Shown: positions 56,701 to 64,000 of the stretch, piece by piece
How positions within the stretch are numbered: the first letter of the stretch is position 1
How the letters are laid out: every line of letters begins with the position of its first letter
Assembly: GCF_032854445.1 (NCBI RefSeq)
Contig: NC_088302.1
Span: 10,909,338-10,973,337 of the forward strand
Length of the DNA: 64,000 nucleotides
Reading direction: 5' to 3'
From: Liolophura sinensis
Lineage: Eukaryota > Mollusca > Polyplacophora > Chitonida > Chitonidae
Program-made: the position numbers and the translations under genes
Notes under the pieces: generated by a model
Database searches by the model: none
What the model saw: only the letters and a program-made list of their open reading frames with translations
What the model was told of the DNA's origin: nothing

Positions 56701-59700
56701 TGGTGCTCCCTACATTCCATAGGGTATCCTTTGTATCATTTTTATACTGTTTCTGCCTGGCCTCTTGGAACTGAACTAGCACTCTAAAGGTGACAACTCA
56801 TTACATGTACAGTCTTCATGTACAAGACGATGTATAATGAGTGATCTGGGTTTGATAGCTGGACATGATTATGGTGAAAAAACATACTGTTCTGAAGAAC
56901 ATCTCATTTCCATGACAATTAGTGGGAAAACTTTATAACGTATTGAAACGATATACTATATAACGAGAGTTACTACCCAATGCAGTGAAGACAGCGTGAT
57001 AGTAGCCAAATGATTACACATAACAGGTGATACACGGACTCTTGTCAGTTTTCCCCAGTTAGGGGTTTATTCTATTATAAACTATTTACATAAATAGTTT
57101 ATTCAATAGTAGCAATATACATGTCACCTAGCATGATGGCTTAAGCAGAATTAGGTAAAAACTAGGAATGCATTTATAGATATCACTTGTCTAGAAATAA
57201 TCAAAATGCTGTACTGTCATCACATTTTAAGAAATAAACTGTTGTACCTGAAGGCGCTGTTTTTGAATTGTACTGGAATATTCAGGCTTTAATCAAACCA
57301 AACAAACACTCTATAAAATGATAATAAATGAGAATCTTCACAGTAAATGACTTGGTTATCTAAACTAACTTTCCACTTAGGATATACTGTACTCCACAAA
57401 AAGTACATGTGTTAAGGAATGGTTCACCTACATTGGCTCAATTCAACTTACCATTTGTAGCCAGCACCAATGAGATCAGAGTGTACCTTGTCTGGGCCAA
57501 CTGCCTCAGAAACATTCTGAGGTGAGTAGGAAATAAACAAATCTGCAAATAAAACAAAAGATTCTTTTTAGGTGAGTGGGAAATAAATAAATATGCAAGA
57601 GATTTTTCATCACAAAAGAAGAACTTTTTCACAAAAAGGGAAAAAATATTATACAATTCACAATCAACAGTCCTAGACTTGGTCATTATCACTGTTGGAA
57701 AAAGTATCAGGAATGGACAACAGCTGCCTTGAAAACAAATGTCAAAGTGGCCAACTGTGAAACAGATGGGGTTTGTCATTCACTAACAAGTACGTGTCAG
57801 GGTATCATTGCACAGCACTTTCAGGAAATATTTGGTTTAATGACCAAAATAACCTTGAACAAATATGTTAATGTCACTGAAATGTAAAAGCGCTCCAAAC
57901 CTCTATGAGTATGTGTATTATAACAATAGTCATAATCACCATGTATAGCTGTGCAGGAAATAATGTTTGTAAGACATAGATGTAAAAGCAGACAGATAGA
58001 CATCCACTGTGAAGTCATTCACCGAGATGACAAAACCTTCAGCCCAGTTAACACTGGTCAAGAAGTAGAGAAAAAACATTAATAACATTGTGTGGATAAA
58101 CCTAAAGTCAGGTAAAATTAGAATTTAAATGACCTGTCATTTACCTGCTGACAAGTCTTTCTTTAGATCTTTGAGACCTCTAACTGCTGACACCAAGTGA
58201 ATGTCATAGTCTGTGTTATTGTCTGGTGGCATGCTAGCTATAAAGGTAAGAGTGCAAAAATGAGAAAATATGATTAAACAATTCACAATGTAACACTGTA
58301 TCATTTAACATGCATTTTTTTTATTTAGTTTTGTTTGAAAATATTGAGATACAGTTATCATGACTAATAATTCACAAGAGCATGTCAGTGAGAGATTAAA
58401 ATATGCTGGTATGAAAATATTTCAGTAATAAATATATCTGATTTCTCTGACTGTTGATTAAACAGTTTGAACCTTGATTTCCTGATGAAACATGAAAGAC
58501 ACTATATGTGCCAGTTTTCTAATAAGAATCATTAACTTTTTGGTCAAAGAACTTTAATTTTTGTGCTGCCTTGAAGATGTCATGCACCACCATGTTCCTG
58601 CCTTGAAGTCAAAAGAAAGTAGCATATAATGACAGAGACATGCAGATTACATCAGTGACATGACTAAAATGTAACAGGCATAACTGAAACAAAACAGGCA
58701 TAACTGAGATGCAACAGGCATATCTGAAACGTAATAAGTACCACTTTATTTATTTATTTATTTATTTGACTGATGTTTTACAGTATATTCACTCACATGT
58801 AGACGTCGGCAACCAGCATTTTGCTGGGAGGAAACCAGCCAGAACCCAGGGGAAAGCCATGCTCATCTGCAGGTCGCTGGTCAACCTTAACGGAGAGGAA
58901 GCCAGCGAGTGCTTGACCACAATGGCCACAGAGGCCCCCAACAAGCATAAAGAACTCCATACTTCATACAAAGCAAGGCTAATGGCATAGGCTATGTGAA
59001 GAATACAACTGAATTATGATACATGTTACACAAGGGCACATGCACTCAAATGAAATAGTATAGATATACACGTTCGTCTCGCCATTATGCCCGTAACCTT
59101 ACCCAACAAATCAATGACAGAGATTGTGTGGAAATATTTCATGCACTGCAGGAAGGGGGCTTTCAGTTCAGATGCTCTTCTAACTGTGGAGGCTGCAAAC
59201 ATGTGTGGTTCTCGGGTCGCCTGTATAAATAAACACCACCACGGAAAGCTGTAGCTAAGCAACCATGCCATGCAGGTAAATGTACAACGCCATGCACTTT
59301 TCCCCAGAGTTAAAAATACAGGTTTGTATGAAAATTTCCAAAATTATGAAGACAATTTCATTTGAAATAATTGTTATCACTTTCTTTTTATTAAATTTTT
59401 GACTTCTATGAGTGTTGTATAATAACTTTTGTGAAGGAATCATCAGTTGGAAAAAAGTTTTAAATCTGAATGCATTTGTTTAAATGTTCAGATTAATATT
59501 GTAATCCATTTATTTTGTTATAAAACAAAAGGACTTGAAACTTGAGAAGCTTTTCAAGCATGCCCAACACCTGTGCTGCAGTTATAAATGGGGCATCACT
59601 TCAGGCTATATATGAAAAACATTTGGTACAAGCAAAAGCCATAAACAGCAGCAGGAACTGTAAACAAACAAAAAGCTTCAGCTAACCTTCATTATCTGCA

Positions 59701-60499
59701 GGAAATAATATTTATGCAGTATTATTTCACACAAGTCAAATTAACTTACGGATTTCAGACAGTCTGGGCACGGAATAAGATAGTCGTATGTCACTCCATG
59801 AAATGATTCCGCGATGAGGCCCTCAAACACTTCATGGATCAGAAAGAGAATGTTCTCTGGGCGAGGACCTTGAACTTTAACCACAAGTTCTGACGTGCGC
59901 GTCTGCTGCAGTAGTGCCTTGTGCCCATTCTTACGCAGCAAGGATCCGCGTTTCCAGATCAGGGAACTATCTGAGAACTGGTACAGACGAACCTGGAAAG
60001 CAAGTAAAACAAAACATGTTAGTTATTAAGTATCGATGGGTCTAGGGAGAGGGAAGAACTGTACAATTGGAAAAGCTTTCCAGTGCTTCTACTATAAATT
60101 AAAAGCTGTGGCAAGACGAAATATTCCCTTAATTTTGATGGGTTGGAGTGCTGGGTAAGGAGATTGGGTTGGGGTTGCAAATCCTATCAGGAAACCACTA
60201 AATCTGTGCCTCACGTGGGGAAATTTTGCACGGCAATTTATTGGGTACTCTGGTTTGTCCTTGGCCCATGAAAGTGACCCATGTTGCCAAGGTAAAAAAT
60301 TCTTCAGTAAGGCGTTAAACCTCAATTAAAGCAATAAAGAGATCAAATCACAGGTTCACCTTAAATAAGACTAACTGGACTGATCCGTCCTGTCCCTTAC
60401 CTGTCCTCTATTAAACAAGCCAGCTGGCAGGTAGGTGAACTTGTAAATCATCTTTGTCTCTCTCTCCGTGCTATTCCTGTCCAGCTCAGGCCAGTCAAT
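45959..60499 (-). CDS. Gene C: Roco-type protein with COR domain and two TIR domains, C-terminal 964 aa
   Basis: Exons in order: 60401-60499, 59750-59992, 59103-59220, 58145-58237, 57452-57542, 55663-55891, 55076-55242, 54501-54603, 53097-53279, 51871-52053, 51332-51446, 50130-50299, 49377-49553, 48395-48495, 47554-47765, 45959-46569. All sixteen join GT-AG with consistent phases (2895 nt) and end in TGA. Numbering from the first in-window residue: COR 1-154, linker to 184, TIR-1 about 185-290, TIR-2 about 329-442, unclassified module 443-691, tail 691-964. The first exon starts in phase 0 after an acceptor, so the 5' part (expected Roc GTPase, perhaps LRRs) lies beyond the window. Roco proteins are cytosolic GTPase scaffolds and TIR domains signal or cleave NAD+; the combination suggests innate sensing or cell death, by inference. 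Confidence 0.88.
47260..47313. repeat. (TA)n microsatellite
   Basis: About 26 TA units in the last intron of gene C. Confidence 0.95.
47314..47552. repeat. 15-18-bp tandem repeat next to a splice donor
   Basis: About thirteen copies of AGTAAACATGAGTAAAAGAT and variants run up to the exon 15 donor of gene C at 47553. One copy near 47484 is inverted. Confidence 0.9.
47766..48394 (-). other. Gene C intron 14
   Basis: No feature recognised. Confidence 0.4.
48395..52053 (-). CDS. Gene C exons 10-14: unclassified conserved-looking module
   Basis: Exons 51871-52053, 51332-51446, 50130-50299, 49377-49553 and 48395-48495. The first encodes a helical, Lys-rich segment (SAHQKLLTLVSERLNV, then a KKKKK run). 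The next gives AHYAAKQEALYPRLFVADF. The third is acidic and Ser-rich, then reads YCFYILCEHEE, which joins across the intron to GWHCC, forming CEHEEGWHCC. A helical part follows (YLARITTILRYNRQLML). I recall similar Cys-His-Glu-Trp blocks in invertebrate COR/TIR proteins but cannot name the domain. Confidence 0.75.
48520..48990. mobile_element. SINE-3-like pieces in opposite orientation
   Basis: 48520-48640 (minus) carries TTTATTTATTTGAGTGTGGT and TTAAACCACTAGCCTTTGGC. 48860-48990 (plus) carries CACATGTGGGAAAGTTTGTC and CACCCATAAAACTGACCTTC with an AATCAATCAATC end. They look like two fragments of one SINE family, inverted with respect to each other. Confidence 0.55.
50300..51331 (-). other. 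Gene C intron 11
   Basis: AT-rich intron. Around 50645-50765 the words GGCCAGTTTCATGAAGCA and its near complement GAGCTTCATGAAACCAGCCC form an inverted repeat of about 120 bp, perhaps a small foldback element. Confidence 0.5.
52380..52622 (+). mobile_element. SINE-1 copy
   Basis: TAATGACCCAGGAGCCTCTC, GTGAGTTCAAGTCCAGCTCA, CAACAACCTGCGGATGGTTG and a tail of repeated AAATA units. Inside gene C intron 9, antisense to the gene. Confidence 0.88.
53097..55242 (-). CDS. Gene C exons 7-9: TIR domain 2
   Basis: Exon 7 (55076-55242) has an amphipathic helix (MENYQEKLKDLLGLIRER), then PPCFISYSWQNS, the TIR box 1 strand. Exon 8 (54501-54603) gives VKDYLDENGVKCWIDVE, the alpha-A/beta-B region. Exon 9 (53097-53279) gives EGLLNAKIMVACVSDEYAMS, then NCQFEFRFA with the Glu at the position of the TIR catalytic glutamate, and LPIVLAVMGTG. 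A complete TIR fold by motif order. Confidence 0.9.
53280..54500 (-). other. Gene C intron 8, with internal duplication
   Basis: Two diverged copies, about 500 bp apart, of a segment with GAAGACATTATTCCATGCAG / GAAGGCATTATTCTGTACAG and CCTGAAATTAACCAATCC / CCTGAAATTGTCCAACCC. No coding signal. Confidence 0.6.
55430..55565 (-). mobile_element. SINE-1 fragment, minus strand
   Basis: CTACTCAAGAATATTTCACG, GGTGGGAGGAAACCTGGCAG and AACCATCCACAAGATGC match the SINE-1 3' half. Confidence 0.75.
55663..57542 (-). CDS. Gene C exons 5-6: TIR domain 1
   Basis: Exon 5 (57452-57542) encodes DLFISYSPQNVSEAVG, the first TIR strand and helix. Exon 6 (55663-55891) encodes a KDGR-containing segment, MAKALMDCQVFVALISNEYV, then LDKTCCDIFKYARL and KPVILVVVGKGFEW. 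The fold order is complete, but the position of the catalytic glutamate (the E of 'WCL.EL'-type motifs) reads Ile in TCCDIF, so NADase activity is unlikely if this alignment by eye is right. Confidence 0.88.
55892..57451 (-). other. Gene C intron 5
   Basis: Contains the dispersed repeat at 56410-56690. Otherwise no feature seen. Confidence 0.5.
56410..56690 (+). repeat. Dispersed repeat shared with 26860-27175
   Basis: Same word order as the copy in gene A intron 13: GTTTTCTGTCGTTTTCAATT, CGCGCAAGAATACTTCACC, GCCACAAATGACACTGTGCT. A TGACGTCA lies in GTGACGTCACATC near 56602. Confidence 0.6.
58145..60499 (-). CDS. Gene C exons 1-4 (in window): COR domain and linker
   Basis: Exon 60401-60499 encodes KFTYLPAGLFNRGQ, and 59750-59992 continues VRLYQFSDSSLIWKRGSLLR, a characteristic COR (C-terminal of Roc) block of Roco proteins. 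The same exon has PENILFLIHEVFEGLIAESF and DYLIPCPDC; exon 59103-59220 has FAASTVRRASELKAPFLQC. Exon 58145-58237 is a linker (DIHLVSAVRGLKDLKKDLSA) into TIR-1. The Roc GTPase domain that normally precedes COR was not found up to 64000. Confidence 0.88.
58742..58935 (-). mobile_element. SINE-1 copy, minus strand, diverged
   Basis: TTTATTTATTTATTTATTTG tail, TGGGAGGAAACCAGCCAGAA, GGAGAGGAAGCCAGCGAGTG. In gene C intron 3. Confidence 0.75.
60150..60335 (+). mobile_element. SINE-3-like fragment
   Basis: GGGTACTCTGGTTTGTCC and GGTAAAAAATTCTTCAGTAA followed by GGCGTTAAACCTC are like SINE-3/SINE-1 ends. In gene C between the first two in-window exons. Confidence 0.5.
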
Positions 60500-60644
60500 C
60501 TGCAAGAACAGTTTTAAATTTCAGTACACCACCAACAACAGCCCAGATCCTCTTAAAAAAAACACCAGAAAAAGCTTAAAATACATGTATTTGACATGAA
60601 GAATATACTGAAAAGTTAACTATACTTGGGCACATCTACATTTT

Positions 60645-60896
60645 ATTTCATTTATTTGATTGGTATTTTACCCCGCACTGAAGAATATTTCATTTATACG
60701 ACAGTGGACAGCATTATGGAGGGAGGGAACCGGGCAGAGCCTGGGGGAAACCCAAGACCATCCCCAGGTTGCTGGAAGACCTTCTCACATACAGGCGGAG
60801 AGGAAACTAGCATGAGGTGGACTTAAACTCACAGCGACCACATTGGTGGGAAGTTCTTGAGTCACTGTGCCGTGCTAACCCCCTCGGCCACGGCAG
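60645..60896 (-). mobile_element. SINE-1 copy, minus strand
   Basis: CATTTATTTGATTGGTATTT, CCGCACTGAAGAATATTTCA, GAACCGGGCAGAGCC, GACCATCCCCAGGTTGCTGG, ending CCCCTCGGCCACGG. It lies directly against the 39-bp minisatellite. Confidence 0.85.
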
Positions 60897-60919
60897 ATTT
60901 ATAACTGCTTATGTTCCTG

Positions 60920-62515
60920 ACAAATTTGTGAATGTACCAGTGGTTCGTGTGCGGCTTCACTCATTTGTGAATGTACCAGTGGTTCATGTGTGGCTTCACT
61001 CATTTGTGAATGTACCAGTGGTTCATGTGTGGCCTCGCTCATTTGTGAATGTACCAGTGGTTCATGGGCAGCCTTGCTCATTTGTAAATGTACCAGTGGT
61101 TTATGTGCGGCCTCACTCATTTGTGAATGTACCAGTGGTTCATGTGTGGCCATGCTCATTTGTGAACGTACCAGTGGTCTATGTGTAGCCTTGCTCATTT
61201 GTGAATGTACCAGTGGTTCACGTGCGGCCTCGCTCATTTGTGAATGTACTAGTGGTTCATGTGCAGCCTTGCTCATTTGTGAATGTACCAGTGGTTCATG
61301 TGGGGCCTCACTCATTTGTGAATGTACCAGTGGTTCATGTGTGGCTTCACTCATTTGTGAATGTACCAGTGGTTCATGTGTGGCTTCACTCATTTGTGAA
61401 TGTACCAGTGGTTCATGTGTGGCCTCGCTCATTTGTGAATGTACCAGTGGTTCATGGGCAGCCTTGCTCATTTGTAAATGTACCAGTGGTTTATGTGCGG
61501 CCTCACTCATTTGTGAATGTACCAGTGGTTCATGTGTGGCCATGCTCATTTGTGAATGTACCAGTGGTTCACGTGCGGCCTCGCTCATTTGTGAATGTAC
61601 CAGTGGTTCATGTGCAGCCTTCCTCATTTGTGAATGTACCAGTGGTTCATGTGCGGTCTCATACATTTGTGAATGTACCAGTGGTTCATGTGTGGCCTAA
61701 CTCATTTGTGAATGTACCAGTGGTTCATGTGTGGCCTCGCTCATTTGTGAATGTACCAGTGGTTCATGTGTGGCCTCGCTCATTTGTGAATGTACCAGTG
61801 GTTCATGTGTGGCTTCACTCATTTGAGAATGTACCAGTGGTTCATGTGTGGCCTAACTCATTTGTGAATGTACCAGTGGTTCATGTGTGGCCTCACTCAT
61901 TTATGAATGTACCAGTGGTTCATGGGTGGCCTAACTCATTTGTGAATGTACCAGTGGTTCATGTGTGGCTTCACTCATTTGAGAATGTACCAGTGGTTCA
62001 TGTGTGGCCTAACTCATTTGTGAATGTACCAGTGGTTCATGTGTGGCCTCACTCATTTATGAATGTACCAGTGGTTCATGTGTGGCCTCGCTCATTTGTG
62101 AATGTACCAGTGGTTCATGTGTGGCTTCACTCATTTGAGAATGTACCAGTGGTTCATGTGTGGCCTAACTCATTTGTGAATGTACCAGTGGTTCATGTGT
62201 GGCCTCACTCATTTATGAATGTACCAGTGGTTCATGTGTGGCCTTACTCATTTGTGAATGTAACAGTGGTTCATGTGTGGCTTCACTCATTTGTGAATGT
62301 ACCAGTGGTTCATGTGTGGCTTCACTCATTTGTGAATGTACCAGTGGTTCATGTGTGGCTTCACTCATTTGTGAATGTACCAGTGGTTCATGTGTGGCTT
62401 CACTCATTTGTGAATGTACCAGTGGTTCATGTGGGGCCTCACTCATTTGTGAATGTACCAGTGGTTCATGTGTGGCTTCACTCATTTGTGAATGTACCAG
62501 TGGTTCATGTGTGGA
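60920..62515. repeat. 39-bp minisatellite, about 41 copies
   Basis: Consensus starts CATTTGTGAATGTACCAGTG and continues GTTCATGTGTGGCTTCACT. A block is repeated at an offset of 390 bp (TTCATGGGCA at 61061 and 61451), and a four-unit block recurs every 156 bp (ATTTGAGAAT at 61821, 61977 and 62133). Open frames up to 441 codons result from a period divisible by three. Confidence 0.95.
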
Positions 62516-64000
62516 CGAATTTGTGACGTACAAGTTGTTGAGATGTGGACTGTAACATACATGTACGTGAGAGTATAGGTGACTCAGGTCAGGCATCCCT
62601 TGATGGAATCACCTACATCTGTTCAGATATTGACACGCGCATGTGTACATTTAGCTCAGGTGTGGTACAGGATAATCATAACTTAAGTTGACTGTACTAC
62701 CATGACAACATATGGATTTAACATGTGTTGCTATGGTAGTTGCAATCAACTAAACCTGTGATCGTTTTTTAGCAAGACACAGACAGGCAGATGGAGTGAG
62801 AACCAATAATCTTCTTCTGTGTGAGCCTGATGATCATTGTTAGAAGTTCTGATGACATAAGCAGAAGTCATTAGAAATGCGTGCGTCAATCAGTTTACAT
62901 ACTACCCCTAACAGACATGAGGTGTACACCTCAGTGTGAGGTACAGATGAGGCGTATATGGGGTGTGCACCTCATGTACACCTTACCTGTACACCCCATC
63001 TATACTATATGGGGTGTACTGTACCTCAAGAACACTCCAGCCATATGCCTATACCTCAGATTTACCTCAGGAACATTGAAAAAAAAATCCACCCTTAGAA
63101 AATGTACCTCTGGTACACCTCAGAAACTTTGAAATTAAAAAAATGAATTATGTACCTCAGGTACACCTTAGACACTCTAAAAGTTAACAAAAAGTAAAAC
63201 TTTGAGAGTTTTTTTTATTATAATTTAGTAGTCATGTACCTCAGGCACACCCCAGCCATTTTTTGAAAACAAGTTTCAAAACAAGAGATCAGATTTAGAC
63301 ATGGCTTGTTTCTCCCAGGCTGGACCAGGTATGCACCAAAGCTTATTGGCCACGGAATGTTTGGGACTGAGCTACAGCGCTAGACGTTAACATTGTTGCT
63401 TATGGAAAATTAATGGGGGTCCGAGGCCGTATACTTGGGAAAACAACCCAAATATGCACTTCTTCCTCAAATGATGCTTCTTCTGACAGAATTTGTAACA
63501 TGTCTGGGCACATGAACAGGGCATACAAAAGGAGTATAACACTATGTTTTGATCAAGCAGCTAGAAAGCCTTATGTAAATGTATATCACTGTTGTTACTG
63601 TAAATCAGCTGAGATTTATACAGCCAATATGTAAGTGTTTTGAGCTTGTTCTCCATCAAAATAAAAGTGAAAACAGTGCATCCACCTTGTCTATAAGCAT
63701 GTACCTCAGCTTTACCTCAGGTGTGATATTTTTTACCTAATATTTACAGGGTACACATCCACTGAGGTGTACTAAAGATGTACTTGAGGTACCAATTTGC
63801 ATAATTGGCAGTACCTCAGACACACCTTCAATACACCTCAAGTATACCTTGGACACACCTACGTTCAGATATGCTTCAGCCAATGGTACACCTCAGAGCC
63901 CATTTATTTATCATACATTTGTCCTTTGATGTTTTGTCACTATTACCGTACGACTGTCCTATATGTGCTATTATCGTACATGTACGACATCTTTGTGGAA
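62516..64000. repeat. Region with clustered GTACCTCAG motifs
   Basis: From 62918 to 63260 and again from 63700 to 63900 the words TACCTCAG, GTACACCTCA and their complements TGAGGTAC/TGAGGTGTAC recur every 15-40 bases without a fixed period. The region between and before (62516-62915, 63261-63700) shows no supported gene. It probably lies in a gene C intron or upstream. Confidence 0.6.

Noticed and set aside
58789-58990. Short frames on both strands
   Set aside because: They lie within a SINE-1 copy.
60899-62526. Frames of up to 441 codons, plus strand, in the 39-bp array
   Set aside because: Three plus-strand frames and one minus-strand frame are open for the same reason, a period divisible by three; no independent coding evidence.

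Overview
The window looks like genomic DNA of a lophotrochozoan animal, most probably a bivalve mollusc. The basis is split genes with GT-AG introns, AT-rich non-coding DNA, Ty3/Gypsy, LINE and Penelope-like relics, abundant minisatellites, and repeated tRNA-headed SINEs with AATAAA-type tails. The species is inferred, not proven. A 200-base run of N (43980-44179) marks an assembly gap.

Left part (1-7900): a transposon graveyard. A LINE reverse-transcriptase relic touches the left edge. Next comes a SINE (here SINE-2) split in two by a 4.6-kb Ty3/Gypsy element on the minus strand, and that element itself carries a second SINE (SINE-1). A GIY-YIG relic, a frameshifted SRCR half-domain exon, a 54-bp tandem repeat and a palindromic MITE follow.

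Gene A (8393-30189, +): 15 coding exons, rebuilt by matching splice sites and codon phases, give a 707-residue type I membrane receptor. It has a signal peptide, five six-cysteine SRCR domains, a short linker, one membrane helix and a cytoplasmic tail with a PPxY motif. Its introns hold SINEs, a 4x tandem SINE-2 array, a polypyrimidine tract, a 69-bp array, a roughly 50-copy 49-bp minisatellite and a DIRS-like relic. A GGCCTG-rich minisatellite follows the stop codon.

Middle (31300-39400): no gene seen. It holds minisatellites and SINE fragments.

Gene B (39437-43263, -): ten coding exons join into a 402-residue protein of unrecognised family with an Arg/Lys-rich middle segment and a basic, di-cysteine C-terminus.

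Gene C (45959-60499, -, 5' end beyond the window): sixteen in-phase exons encode the last 964 residues of a Roco-type protein: COR domain, TIR, second TIR, an unclassified module with a CEHEEGWH motif, and a low-complexity tail. A 39-bp minisatellite of about 41 copies lies upstream.

Gene A points toward genes B and C, which share a strand. Genes A and C belong to families used in innate immunity, so the window may be part of an immune-gene neighbourhood; any functional link is inference.
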